Source: Anisodus tanguticus
Taxonomy: Eukaryota; Streptophyta; Magnoliopsida; Solanales; Solanaceae
DNA: 64,000 nucleotides
NCBI GenBank assembly: GCA_034509755.1
Contig: CM067559.1
Span: 30,370,032-30,434,031, forward strand
Reading direction: 5' to 3'
The notes beneath the pieces are model-generated. The model had not been told where the DNA came from, did not search any database, and was given only the letters and a program-made list of their open reading frames with translations. Below, piece by piece: positions 10,426 to 22,347 of the stretch (the stretch's first letter is position 1; every line of letters begins with the position of its first letter). The position numbers and the translations under genes are program-made.

Positions 10426-11368
10426 GCGTTAAAAAATAAAGTTATAGGTCTTCTATAATCGTAAGCAACAAGTAGTTGTTCATATAGAGAATTTCACCTA
10501 GTCTCTACTTCTTCAGAAATTTTCTAAAAGGTAATCCACAATCGTGACAAGTTTTTTTATATTCTTTTTTTCTTTGTATTTCATTACTTCTAAAAAGTAA
10601 AGTTTATAGCAAATTGTACTATATTAAGAATGTCTTAAAAAAGTGATAGACCATCCTTTACAACTAAGTTATAAATATGGCACACACATTTTATATGAAA
10701 ATGATTCGGAAAATATGGAGTTAATAGATCTTTTAAAAGTCTCACAGCATAATTATTATAAGAAGCATTATCTAACGTAACAATTATTATTTTGTCAGTT
10801 ATACCATAATAATCGCAAACTTCATGAATATTTTGTGCAATAAACTTTCAGTGTGCCTATCATCAATATATGTATATGCTAAAATACATTTTTACATAGA
10901 CCAATTATGATCTATCCAATGACATGTTACAGTTAAATAATCATTGTCGTTAGTACTACGACCTATATCATAAGTCATAGATACTTTGCCCGGAAAATGA
11001 TATAATGCATAAAGTAAATATTGTTGATATTCATGTGCAAATTTAAAAACGCCTCTCCTAACAGTTGATCTAGAAAAACTGTTAAAAACAGGATTATACA
11101 TTTCTTTAATGTAATGAATAAAATCAGGAGAGGAAGGGAATGCAAAAGGCAAACTCTCCACCGCAACTAATTTTGCTATTGCTTCCCTATCTCTGTGTTT
11201 ATCGTATTTAGGACCTACAATTCCCCCTGTCGTCGGGTTAATTTGACCCTGTACTTGGTCCGAGACACTATGTGAACCTTGTCTCGACTGAGAGCGCATT
11301 GGCGCACCCAACTTTGTAGCCTCGTATTCATCCCACCTAGCTTTGTGAAAGCCTTGTACTTGTCTCAA
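10426..11368 (-). pseudogene. hAT transposase, central catalytic part
   Basis: An uninterrupted 158-codon frame covers 11368-10892. It contains the hAT pattern AIAKLVAVESLPFAFPSSPD, then KVSMTYDIGRSTNDNDYLTV (region of the first catalytic aspartate) and CHWIDHNW. Broken frames from 10890 to 10430 keep the second aspartate region, a cysteine-rich segment and a final RWNS-type motif near 10480. The enzyme would cut and join transposon ends in the nucleus. Stops after 10892 end the product. Confidence 0.85.
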
Positions 11369-11379
11369 TAAACCACCGT

Positions 11380-11835
11380 CCCACCCTGACCTTTTCCGAT
11401 TTTAAATTTATAAATATTTTTACAAATTTTACATCTAACTACTTGATTCTCTTAGTCCCTATAAAAAAAATCTCATGCAACTGATTATAATTTTTGTTGT
11501 ATGGGGCCTCGACTCATACAAGGAGGAATATGAGGCGTTCCAGTTTTAGTTTGAAGCTGAGACTAAGTCTGAGGTTGAGGTTGTTGAGGTGCACTAGTGG
11601 GTGTGCCATCTAGATTATCGTCTAAATTAAAGTCTGGTTCATTTGCAGAATATATCTCTTCATCTAATGGTATATCATTAAAAAAATCATCTATATGAGA
11701 GTAATCAATCAAATCATCCTAACTAAGAATATGATGACTAGAAGAAGTACATTTGCCCTTATTACCCCTATTAGATGAAGCACCATTATCCTTACTCTTA
11801 ATCATACGTCTAAATCCTTCCATTTTAATTATGCA
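11380..11835 (-). pseudogene. hAT transposase N-terminus with BED zinc finger relic
   Basis: A start codon on the minus strand near 11823 opens a low-complexity, Ser/Asn/Asp/Pro/Gln-rich N-terminal segment. It is followed by a zinc-finger relic, VRCKICKNIYKF near 11440, whose CxxC pair and later His residues fit a BED finger for DNA binding. Several stops and a frameshift near 11370 separate it from the catalytic part. Confidence 0.6.
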
Positions 11836-12514
11836 AATAAATAATTAAAGATAATAAAATTAAGTGAGATAATTTAAATAAAGTAACAATAATAATTTAA
11901 AGAAGGAATGAAGGTACCAAACGTCGACGTGTAATCGAGGTTGAAAATTAAAACTTTGCTCGATGGATGATCCTCAAGCTAGTTGCCAACTTCAGTCCTA
12001 ATTTTTGAACTTTGATACAATTATAGAAATGAGCAAATAAATAAAATATTTAGTAGGCAATGTAGACTTGTAGAGATATAGATTGAGAGATTTGAGAGAT
12101 TGTAGGAAGATTAATGAGATAAAATGAAGAGACAATGAGGTATTTATAGTTGGAAAATTGGGTTAAAGTGTAAATATACTAACTTAGGGGTTAAAAATAA
12201 ATATTAAGGGGTAGGGGGTCTATGGGATGGGGTTGGGGGAGGGGGTGGAATGGCCGTTGGAACCGTTGCACAACGGTCAAAATCTAAATTTGGCCGTTGT
12301 TGCAACGATTAGTTTTGGAAAAGGGAAGGGGGGATCGGGATCGGGGGCGGGGCGGGGCGGGGAGGGTCGAAGTAGGAAGGGCCCGGGCGGGACGAGCCCA
12401 GGTCCCGTCCCAGTTTTGAATATCGATACCGTAAACTTTTTTTAGGGGGATCAGAGCAGCGTCGAAGCGGGGCCGGGTCGGGATCGGGCTGACCCGGCCC
12501 ACTGGACAACCTTA

Positions 12515-12522
12515 GTATATAC
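12515..12522. repeat. Right 8-bp target-site duplication of the hAT element
   Basis: GTATATAC, identical to the octamer at 8441-8448, directly follows the right terminal repeat. Confidence 0.9.
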
Positions 12523-12690
12523 CAGTGAAAGAGGTTTGCAGGAGTTGAGTTGTACACCAACTCAATACTTCGTTTTCTTTCTTATTTTGATGAAATTAGT
12601 GAATTTTTTAGGGAGGATCTTTATGTATTCTTCCATAATTAATTTAAAGAGTTCCATGAAGTTTTTGACATTTAAGTATGATTTTTCCAT
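12523..12690 (+). pseudogene. F-box/DUF295 pseudogene, right part
   Basis: Downstream of the hAT, the plus strand reads LSCTPTQYFVFF and then LGRIFMYSSIINLKSSMKFL, which resembles the C-terminal end of DUF295 F-box proteins. With the transposon and one target copy removed, the reading frame to the left and right of the insertion is the same, supporting a single split gene. One stop lies just left of the target site. Confidence 0.45.
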
Positions 12691-12699
12691 TTGTACAAA

Positions 12700-13425
12700 A
12701 TTATATATTCGCACAATTGTCCCTATTTTAGGATGGTTTTTAATTTTTGTCCTTCAAATTGGTGATCTTTAATTTTTCCCCTTTTTCTAAAAAATGATCG
12801 AAAATACCCTTGAGGTTGTGGGTTTGAATCTCATTAGAGTAAAAAAAAATTTAAAAAAAAAATAAAAATCGCAAGGTAAGATTTCATTAGAAAATATGCT
12901 TATTCGACCAAAGTTGTATATAAATTATGCCTTAAGGGGCATATTTTATAAGTAATTATACTTCCGAAAATACATTTGAGGTTGTGGGTTCGAATTCCAG
13001 CAGAGTCAAAAAGAAAAAACATCACAAGGCAAGATTTCTTAGAAATTATGCCTATTCGACCAAAGTTGTATAAAGATTATGCCTTAAGTGAAATAGTTTT
13101 TATATAACTATGCCTGAAGGCAAAGTTTCGTTGAAAAATTAAGATTATGCCTTGTCCGACTAGTTACATAGAGACTATGCCTCTCTATATAACTTTGGTC
13201 GAATAGTCATAATTTCTATGAAAAGTTTGTCTTGCGATTTTTTTGTCTCTGCTGGAATTCGAACTCAGAATCTCTGATTTAGTAGGCCCACGAATAAAGA
13301 GTATTTTGACCCACAAATTTTCATTAAATGAAAAGCATGGACAAAAATTAAAAACCAGAAAATTGAAGGGCAAAATTAAAGACCAACCCGTAGGAAGGAT
13401 AATCCATGCAATTTTTGTACATAAT
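12700..13425. mobile_element. Foldback MITE-like element
   Basis: The two ends are imperfect inverted copies. The left has TTTTTAATTTTTGTCCTTC and GGTTGTGGGTTCGAATTCC; the right has the complements of both near 13250-13395. The centre repeats AATTATGCCT and CGACCAAAGTTGTATA several times in both orientations. A shorter relative is at 24640-25030. There is no coding capacity. Exact ends and target duplication could not be fixed. Confidence 0.6.
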
Positions 13426-14180
13426 TATGCTTAGTGTTAGATATTTTAATGAAACATATAGAGGTTATTCTAGGGAAACAGCTCGCCTCAAGCCTTTTTT
13501 ACCTTTCATTATTTTTGGTTGAATCAATAAATTAGCTATTTTCGCACTTAGCATGTACCCAACTAGTGGAGTCCATGGTTCTTTTAAAATTGACTGAACC
13601 GATTAATCGAATGGTACCGAACTGACTATAAGGATTTTTGATAAAATAATATTTTTTTATATAAAATTTATAATCATATCAAATAATTAGTATAGTTTTT
13701 AATTTTTTAAAAATAACAGATTTTTTAATTGCACAGAATAAATTTATATGTAAAATATATTTTATATATTGAGTTTAAAAATAATAAAGTACTAAATTTT
13801 TCTCCTTGGGCCTGGGGTGATGAAAACAACGATAAGTCAATAGGTAATTAACACGCAAAATTTCAACTTCCAAACTTATTACTACTCATATAGAAACTAA
13901 ATTAGATTTAGCATCTTCAGTAGCAAACTACAAGGTTATTTAGATCTTGAGTAACAAGACACAAGGTATTAAATATCTTTCCTCCCAGATAATTTAAATT
14001 TATATTGTTGGATACTTAATCTTAGTAGACTCAGTTCTTGAAACTGTTTCAATCTTGATCAATGCCATTTCAGTCATGCGGTTTATATTTCTCGTCTTTG
14101 CTTAGTTTGTTTCACACTACTGTAAAATAATGAGATCGATCTCTATTTTGATCGTCTTTCATGTTCCATTGATTTATCAC
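13426..14180. other. About 750 bp without a recognised feature
   Basis: AT-rich non-coding sequence with long A/T runs at 13630-13800. I see no gene, LTR or terminal repeat that I can support. Confidence 0.3.
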
Positions 14181-14184
14181 TTTT

Positions 14185-14660
14185 TAAATGAGGCGAGACG
14201 TTTTACACAGCACGGGACGAGGCGTAAGTCTCATAGATATACGGGGCATATGCCTCATGTATATTCTATTTTATAATTTTAATACTAAAAAATAAGCAAA
14301 AGTAATCTTTTTATCAAAATTCTGCAAATAAATCACTAATAATAGAAAATATTATTATAATTATTATATGAGAAAGGTAATAGTGTTATTTATATATTTT
14401 AAATAAAATTACTATAAAATAAAAATATGATTACATAAAGTATAAATATCATTACACCAATAATAAAATTATAATCTATTACAAAAATACTTTTAATTTA
14501 AAAAAATATTAACACCCGGGGCATACGGTTTAACACCCGGGACTTACGCCCCAATTTCTAGGGTGTACGCCCTATGAATCTACGCCTTTCATTTGCGCCC
14601 CAAAGCGTTTTTGGTACGCCCCGGGGCTCGCCCCGAAAACACCTCTAAAAACACGGGTAT
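14185..14660. repeat. AT-rich repeat with GC-rich GGGGCGTA-type ends
   Basis: Both ends carry GC-rich short motifs in opposite orientation: GAGGCGAGACG and GACGAGGCGTAAG on the left, CTTACGCCCC, GTACGCCC and CGGGGCTCGCCCCG on the right. They flank about 250 bp of A/T-rich sequence. The shape suggests a small non-autonomous DNA element. No target duplication could be fixed and nothing is encoded. Confidence 0.45.
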
Positions 14661-14699
14661 GTATGGTATTATGTTCTAGCTTTTACTTGTGACTCTTAT

Positions 14700-15775
14700 T
14701 GATGTATATAAAGAAGGGTGTCTGAGGGTGAGTCAATCAGAGTTTGGCAGGGAACGATTTGACGAGAAAATGGTCTTGAAATGGTGTTCTCGAGTGGGAC
14801 GTTTCTGTCGGGCAGTGTGGTGTTGTGGAGTTATTTCGGGTAGATTTATGTGGAGTTGGGTTAGGGTGTTTTACGGGGGTATTTTGGGTATGTTTCGAGT
14901 GGTGTTGATGATCGGGGTTTGGTGGTTTGATGGTGGCGGAAGTTGGCTGAAATAGTGAGGTCTCGATAAGGGTTGTTTTGTGGACTGTTTGTGGATGTCG
15001 GGTTTTGACGGGAAGTTAAGGGTGGTTTCGGTTGGTGGATTTTATTGAGGGTGTTTGTGAAGTATTGCGGGATGTGGTAGTGGAAGAAATAAAGTGGTTG
15101 ACACAAGGAATGAACACGAGTTGCGAGGTACAATCCCGAGTACAATCCAAGTGTTGGACGGTCGATATAAACAAGGATAATGACACGAGGGTTTTAATGC
15201 TCGAATCGACACCAAGTAGAGTTGACCAATTGGACAAGGACTTGACCGGGATTTCTAAGTACAAGCCCGAGAACAAACCAAGTGAGGGTGGCCGATAACC
15301 TTATGATAGACCGTTGGCTTGGGGTTGGTTCACACAAGAACCAAAGGCCCACACAAGGACCAGCTAAGATGGACAACACACAAGTTGAATACTTTAGTGC
15401 TTGAGTAAAACTCAAGTTTTTCTATTCATCAACAACTGCCTTTTACATCGACATAAGGGTCCTATTTATACTACTATATGGACTATTCTACAAGGCAACC
15501 TGAAAGGGCCACAACTCGAACTCTTTAGGCCAAGGTGGGAACGGTCGCTTTGGCCGAGTGTGGAAGGCATAGTCTCGGCCGACTATTGAATTCCCCTAGG
15601 TCACTATTTTGTTTCTTCTATGTGGGTGAGTTCATGAACTTAGGCCATTCATGAACCATCACTTTGGGAGCCGTGGGAAACTTCTATTGCTAGAAGGTTC
15701 TCGGCCTAGTCACCATTTCATCCCTTAGCCTAGTCACCTTTCTTCATTACACAACTTTTTAATTGTATCCTAACA
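14700..15775 (-). repeat. Gypsy 3' LTR, about 1076 bp
   Basis: It runs from TGATGTATATAAAG to TCCTAACA on the plus strand and matches 19428-20133 plus 22348-22727 along its length, with scattered substitutions. The ORFs inside it on both strands are non-coding by-products. It has G/T-rich and palindromic stretches but no recognised coding domain. Confidence 0.85.
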
Positions 15776-17333
15776 AGAATTAATAAGCAACTAGAAACTA
15801 AACTAAGCTAAAAGAAAACAACACGGTCTCGGCCAGAACCACATGAAAGTCGACAAAACTATTATAGTCTTTGAGCCATGAAGTTTTATCCTCGACCCCA
15901 CTCCATATTCCGTCCCATGTTAGACACGTTACCATTGGATGGTTGGAAATTTTGCGCATCCCTAGCAAGTCGTCTCTCGGTTCTCGTTGAAATCTTACGT
16001 TCACCAGCTTTCTTTCATCTATCTCCCCTTCTTTGACAGAATTTTCCCTCAAATTGTCGTCGTCTAGGTAAGGTGACAAGTCTCCAACATTAAATATTGA
16101 TCTAACAACCCCATATTCATCCGGTAGTACGATCTTGTAGGTACTTTGTCCAAACCTTTCCAATACCCTAAATGGACCATCCTCCCTAGGCATTAGTTTA
16201 TTTTTCCTTAGGTTAGGAAACCTCTCTTTCCGTAGGTGGAGCCAAACCAAGTCTCCAGGTTGGAATTGCGGTTGAGTCCTTGACTTGTTTGCATCCATTT
16301 TGTACTTATCATTGGCCTTTTGAATTTGTGCTTGAATTTGATCATGTAGCTTTTTGAAGGCCTCAATTGGTTCCCTAGCTGTGAAGCTTAGGATTTCCTT
16401 CCTTGGAATGGGAACTAGATCAATGGGTAGGAATGGGTTGGTGTCATACACAATTTCGAATGGATCTTTTCGCGTTGTGTGAGATTGACTCTGATTATAG
16501 GAAAATTCCGCGCGGGACAACTTAATTTCCCAATCCTTGGTGGTCTTGCTTACCAATCCTCTTAATAATGTACCGAGAGTTCTATTTGTTACCTCCGTTT
16601 TGCTGTCCATTTGAGGATAATGGGAGGTACTAAACAACTTGGTGCCAAAGAGTCTCCATAATGTCTTCCAAAAATAACTTAGGAACTTCACGTCCCTATC
16701 CGACACAATGGTCTTTGGGACACCATGCAACCTCACCACTTCTTTCAAATATAAATCCACAATGTGAGTTGCATCGTCGGTCTTGTGGAAATCGATGAAG
16801 TGAGACATCTTTGAGAACCTATCCACAACTACCAAGATAGAGTCCTTGCCTCGTTGTGTCTTTGGTAAGCCGAGAATAAAGTCCAAGCTCACACCTTCCC
16901 ATGGCCGTTCCGGAACCGGGAGAGGAGTATACGGCCTTGTGGAAGAAACTTTTAGCCTTTTGGCAAGTGGAGGACCTACTCACCACCCCATTCACATCTT
17001 TATATATTTGTGGCCAATAAAGTGTTCTTGGAGGATCTCCAAGGTCTTAATTACTCTAAAATGTCCTGCGAGTCCACCCGAATGTACTTCATGTACAAGT
17101 AATTTTCTCGTTGAACATTTAGGCACACACAACTTGTTTCCCTTGAAAAGGAACCCGTCTTCTGCGGAATAAGGGCCATGAACGCCATTATTAAATTTGG
17201 TCATTATTTCCTTGAACTCTGGATCTTGTTCATAAAACTCCTTAAGTACCTCAAACCCCACGAGTTTTTGCTCGAGTACGGTCAACATGACATGACTTCG
17301 GGAGAGTGTGTCCGCTAATATTAGACTTGCCAT
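15776..17333 (-). pseudogene. Gypsy integrase
   Basis: A 364-codon frame (16892-15798) contains the integrase core: SLDFILGLPKTQRGKDSI, then IVSDRDVKFLSYFW and SKTEVTNRTLGTLLRG, giving the D, D and E positions. An SH3-like segment follows (QFQPGDLVWLHLRKERFP). A separate frame at 17333-16992 holds the zinc-binding start with VHEVHSGGLAGHF. A frameshift lies between them. The C-terminus shows no obvious chromodomain. The enzyme would integrate element cDNA. Confidence 0.85.
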
Positions 17334-17376
17334 CCTTGTATTTTATGGAAAATGTGAATGTTTGCAAGTAGGCTAT

Positions 17377-18460
17377 CTACTTGGCATGCCTTGGGTTTAA
17401 CTTTATTTGCCCGTGCAAGTACTTCAACGATTCATGGTCCGAATACAAGATGAAATGCTTCGGCATCAAATAATGTTCCCATTGAACCAAGGCCCTTACA
17501 ATAACATATAACTCTTTATCATAAGTGGAATAGTTGTGTCTTTCCCCACTTAATTTCTCACTAAAGAAAGCAAGAGGACGTTTGTATTGGATCAAGACGG
17601 CACCAACTCCAACCCTACTCGCATCACATTCCACATCAAATAGTTTATCAAAGTTTGGGATGGCTAGAAACGAGGCCTCACACAACCGTGCCTTAAATGT
17701 TTCAAAGGCCTTTTGTGATCCGGGGGACCACCTAAACTCACCTTTTTTCGTGAGCTCCGTAATAGGGGACGCGATGGTGCTAAAATCTCGGATGAAGCGA
17801 CGATAGAAAGAAGTCAACCCATGGAAGATTCTTACTTCACTTACATTCTTAGGTTCGGGCCAACTACGGATAGTTTCTACCTTAGATGGGTCCACATGAA
17901 TGCCCTCGTATGACACTATGTACCATAGAAAGGGGATACTAGTAATCATGAAGGCACACTTCTCCAACTTTTCGTATAATTCCACTTCTCTTAATTTTTC
18001 AAACACGGCTTCTAAGTGTGTCAAGTGAGATTCCATATCTTGACTATAAATCAAGATGTCATCCAAGTAGACCACAACAAACTTCCCCATGAACGGCCGT
18101 AACACTTCATGCATGAGCCTCATGAAGGAGCTCGGAGCATTATATAATCGGAAAGACATCACAAGCCATTCGTATAACCCATACTTTGTTTTAAAGGTCG
18201 TCTTCCACTCATCTCCCTCTCGGATTCTCATTTGATGGTAGCAACTCCTCAAGTCTATTTTGGAGAATATATTTACTCAATTCATCTAGAAGGTCATCCA
18301 ATCTTGGCATAGGGAACCGGTACTTTATGGTAATGTTGTTGACCGCTCGGCTATCAATGCACATGTGCCAAGTTTCGTCCTTCTTTTGCACCAACAAGGC
18401 GAGTACCACACATGGTCTAAAGCTTTCTCGAACAAAGCCTTTGTCTAACAAGTTTTGCAC
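17377..18460 (-). pseudogene. Gypsy reverse transcriptase and RNase H
   Basis: The RT start is in the frame at 18460-18209 (CIDSRAVNNITIKYRFPMPR). After a frameshift, the 291-codon frame 18252-17377 gives PSSFMRLMHEVLRPF and the catalytic YLDDILIYS. RNase H follows with VECDASRVGVGAVL, FFSEKLSGERHNYSTYDKEL and LYSDHESLKYL. The catalytic residues are present, but the frameshift near 18230 separates fingers from palm. Confidence 0.88.
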
Positions 18461-19152
18461 TTGCCTTTGTAACTTGTTGGCCTCATCCGAATTGCACCTA
18501 TAGGCCGAACGATTAGGTAGTGTACTCTCGGAATGAAATCAATGGCATGTTCAATACCCCTAATCGGTGGTAATCTGGGTGCAAGATCATCTTGAAATAC
18601 GTCTTCGAATTCTTTTTGGAGTATCTTCAAGTCGGCATCCTCGACCATACTGCCCAACAGACTCTTCTTAGACTTGTATTTCAATGCATAGAAGGGACTC
18701 CCCTTCTTTAAATCTTCCTTGATTTCCCGTGTATCAAGTGGAAAGGCCTCGGGTTCCGTATGGGTTTTGGTATCTTGACCCTTGAATTTCTTCACCTCAC
18801 TAAGTGATAGTGGCACCAATTGGATCTTCATGATATCATTCCGAAAAGAATAGGTATTCTTTTCCCCACCGTGTTGCGCCTTCTTATCTAATTTCCAAGG
18901 TCGGCCCAATAAAATATGGCAAGTATCCATAGGTAGGATATCGAACCACATTTGATCCTCATATTTTCCAATCCGAAAACTCACGAGAGCTTGTCTTGTG
19001 ATTCTTAGCTCTCCGTCCTCATTCACCCATTGAAGATCATATGGTTTAGGGTGGTTGCGAGTAGGCAATTTTAATTTGTTCACCATTTCTATGGAGGCTA
19101 GGTTGGAACCATTTCCTCCATCAACAATCATCTTACACACCTTGTAATTCAC
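18445..19152 (-). pseudogene. Gypsy aspartic protease and RT spacer
   Basis: The frame starts at MNYKVCKMIVDGGNGSN. The active site, normally D-[ST]-G, reads D-G-G. The domain ends with DILPMDTCHILLGRPW, the conserved flap and C-terminal part of gypsy proteases. The rest links to the RT, including the segment on both sides of DAPRLPPIRGIEHAID-like sequence near 18560. It overlaps the next frame by 16 bases. Confidence 0.8.
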
Positions 19153-19203
19153 TTTGCACCGGGTGTAGAATAGTTGATTTCTTTGTGATTTCTGCGGTAT
19201 TTC

Positions 19204-19425
19204 TCATAGGATCTCTGACTCGCGTTGGAGTAATAAGATTTCATGACTTGGGTTGTTTGGTATTAGCTCGGATTTGGTACTGCTCATCACGGTATGTCCC
19301 GCAAGTTCCCTTTTCAAGAGTTGTAATTGCTCCGCAAATAGTTTCTGCATAAACCATCGAAGTTCTTCTTTTAGGTTAGACATGACGTCAAGGAGTGGGA
19401 CGGGAACGTCTCGCTCTGATACCAA
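19204..19425 (-). pseudogene. Gypsy gag stub
   Basis: Only about 70 codons lie between the primer-binding site and the protease. They start MVSERDVPVPLLDVMSNLKE, a plausible gag N-terminus. The capsid domain and zinc knuckle that should fill about 1 kb are missing, so an internal deletion has removed most of gag. Confidence 0.65.
19411..19424 (-). other. Primer-binding site of the gypsy element
   Basis: The minus strand reads TGGTATCAGAGCGA a few bases inside the 5' LTR end, complementary to plant initiator tRNA-Met. It fixes the orientation as minus. Confidence 0.88.
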
Positions 19426-20082
19426 TCTGATGTATATAAGGAGGGGTGTGTGAGGCTGAGTCGGTTGGATTTTGGTAGGGAACGAGTTGACGCGAAAATG
19501 ATCTTGAAATGGTGTTCTCGAGTGGGACGTTTCTGCTGGGCAGTTTGGTGTTATGGAGTTATTTCGGGTAGATTTATGTGGAGTTGGGTTAAGCCATTTT
19601 ACGGGAGTGTTTCGGGTATGTTGCGGGTGGTGTTGATGATTGGGGTTTGGTGGTTAGATGGTGGAAAGGTGGCGGAAGTTGGCTAAAACAGTGAGGTCTC
19701 GATAAGGGTTATTTTGTGGACTGTTTGTGGTTGTCGGGTTTGAACGAGAAGTTAAGAGTAGTTTCGGTTGATGGATTTTAGTGAGGGTGTTTGTGAAATA
19801 TTGCGGGATGTGGTGGTGGAAGAAATAAGGTGGTTGATACAAGGAATGAACACGAGTTGTGAGGTAAATCCCGAGTACAATCCAAGTGTTGGACGGTCGA
19901 TATAAACAAGGATAATGACACGAGGGTTTTAATGCTCGAGTTGACACCAAGTAAAGTTGGCCAATTGGACAAGGACTTGACCGGGGTTGCTAAGTAGAAG
20001 CCCGAGAACAAACCAAGTGAGGGTGTCCGGTAACCTTAAGATAGACCGTTAGCATGGGGTTAGTTCACACAAGAACCGAAAG

Positions 20083-20510
20083 CCCACACAAGGACCGAAT
20101 AAGATAGACAACACACAAGTTGACTACTTTAGTTGTCACGACCCAAACTAGAGGGTCATGACGGGCACCCGGATCTTACTTGCCGAGTACCACTAATCAT
20201 ATATTTAACATCTAACCATAATTAATCATGTGCCACGAGGGCCGTCACTAAAACCCCCGTTGACACATAGAAATGATAAACTGGAAGGGAACTAGGCCCA
20301 CACAAGGACCAACTAAGATAGACAACACACAAGTTGAATACTTTAGTTGTCACGACCCAAACTAGAGGGTCATGACGGGCACCCAGATCTTACTTGTCGA
20401 GTACCACTAATCATATATTTAACATCTAACTATAATTAATCATGGGCCACGAGGGATGTCACTAAAACCCCCGCTGACACATAGAAATGATAAACTAGAA
20501 GGGAACTACG
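20083..20510. repeat. 214-bp tandem duplication across an insertion junction
   Basis: Two copies, 20083-20296 and 20297-20510, each contain about 50 bp of gypsy LTR, the TTAGT target and the first 160 or so bases of the inserted solo LTR. The duplication therefore happened after the solo-LTR element had inserted. Confidence 0.88.
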
Positions 20511-22347
20511 TAAAATCTTACAAACAGAAGAACACAACCTATGCATATATACATACTAAGGGCGAAAAGGCCATACACGACTACTACACACAGGACATCT
20601 GGCTACAAGCCTCTAAAGAGTATGTAACATCATAAGGTCGGTACAGGGCCCCGCCATACCCATATGCATATATAAAATATCGTACCACGACTAGACTGCA
20701 ACTTTAGAACAAATATAGTGCTCCAATATCAGCTGAACCCGCAACCTACTATGCGGACCGTCGCCCTGACTACCTGAGCCTGCGGGTATGAAACGCAGCG
20801 TCCATCGACAAAAAGGACGTCAATATGACTGATGTACCGAGTATGTCAGTCATGAAGAATATCATAATAGAGACATGAAAGTAAATGAGACAAGAAACAC
20901 CCAACCAGTAGAAATGCTCTGAGGGACATAATATACCTAAGTGTCATACCTGTACACAATGCCTCTGAGGGCCACAATATGCCTAAATGTCATGCACAAT
21001 GCTGGTCATACATATACATATGCGTATATAACCCCATCAAGCATCTGTGGACATCACATCATATCATATCGGCCTCTGTGGGAATAATCATCATTGTATA
21101 TCTGTACCAGCTGCAGGTGGTGGTGCGTATATAACGCCTTTCCTTTTTCCCATATCTCATACATATATATAATGTATACCATATAGTAGTGTATATAAAA
21201 CCTTTGAGGTCAAGGTTTATATATGCATATAATGCATGAATGATATGATAATAAGACACTATAAGTTTGTCGGAGTAATGTAATGTCGCTTCACCTCCGA
21301 TTAACACTATGAATACTAACATATTTTTCATATACCTCAATAAGGATTTAGGAACATATTTAAACATGCTTTGAACATAAGAATAAATAACATGAACATC
21401 CTTAAGTACTAAGAGTAGAATCATTTATGGAACAATATTACATTTACATTTCGTACTTAGAACATGCCAAAAGAAAGAAGAATTTGCCTTAACATACCAT
21501 GAACGTAGACCCTTCGATGACCACCACGAATAAATCGTCTTTATATGTCTCAATCTCAAATGTCAAGAACAACCACTCCCTGACTTTACTTAACTTTGAA
21601 GAAATCTCCGATCCGCTTAAAATAGGATAAGAAAACGTTGTTTCTTACCAAGAAACACCAAGCAACGTTGCTGCTCCTAAGGAATTCATATGGAACACCT
21701 TTAAGTAAATTATGCAAAAGCAAAAAATATATAGAATATGTAGCCTTGGTGTGTGTAGATCACGTTGCTACAACCATGAGAAATTATGTTGCTCTATCCA
21801 TTCTCTTACGTGAAAAGAAAGTGACATAAGAACTTAAGGGATCTTTTGTCTTTACACGTCACCTTATTGGCCAACTTCTTTAATACTCATCACTAAATTT
21901 GCCACCATAACATTATGTGCATGTATTTATTGTACTTGTTGCCCACTTTATAAGTGATACGTGTGGATTATATCCACCAAATAGTTATCCAATGATCTCA
22001 ATTCATTTATTGTCTTCCACTACAATCCATCATTTCATCAAATGCACACATAATTAATTTTTTAATCTCACTTCACTTAAATCTTAATGACTTATAAAAC
22101 CTTCATATACTCAATATCATAATCGGGTGATATAGCACTAGTCCATAACATCTTTTGGGAAATACAACTATTATTATTAATCTCCGTCTTCCCACTTATT
22201 AAGTCCTAAATTATTTCGGGACCGCATCCTTTTATATACTAAGCTCTTTATTTGCATACGTGAATATAACATAAATCCTCCAAGGCTCGGGTCTATTTGA
22301 ATACGTTTAGCTGCTCAAACCATCTTCCAAAAGTATGGGGTATTACA
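20134..22347. mobile_element. Solo LTR (TGTCACGACC...TATTACA), about 2.0 kb unit
   Basis: It begins TGTCACGACCC, ends GGGTATTACA and is flanked by TTAGT at 20129-20133 and 22348-22352, a 5-bp target duplication. There is no internal retroelement coding, so it is a solo LTR from LTR-LTR recombination. It is 214 bp longer than its original unit because of a later tandem duplication at its left end. The ORF at 21059-21424 has no domain. Confidence 0.85.

Larger units (their letters stand above)
8449..12514 (-). mobile_element. hAT DNA transposon, 4066 bp, decayed
   Basis: Terminal inverted repeats start TAGGGCTGTCCA (left) and TAAGGTTGTCCA (right, reverse complement). They agree at 19 of about 23 positions and run into GC-rich subterminal blocks (GGGCCGGGT) at 8455-8610 and 12320-12500. 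A perfect 8-bp target duplication flanks the element. A broken transposase lies on the minus strand between about 11830 and 8900. About 600 bp near 9825-10425 interrupt it with different sequence. The element sits inside the F-box pseudogene. It is non-autonomous now, but its termini are well kept. Confidence 0.92.

Noticed and set aside
14689..15415. Several overlapping ORFs on both strands, repeated near 19450-20011
   Set aside because: They lie in the two LTRs of the gypsy element and have no domain.
20083..20510. A possible CRISPR-like or satellite array
   Set aside because: Only two copies with no spacers; it is a local tandem duplication across an insertion junction.
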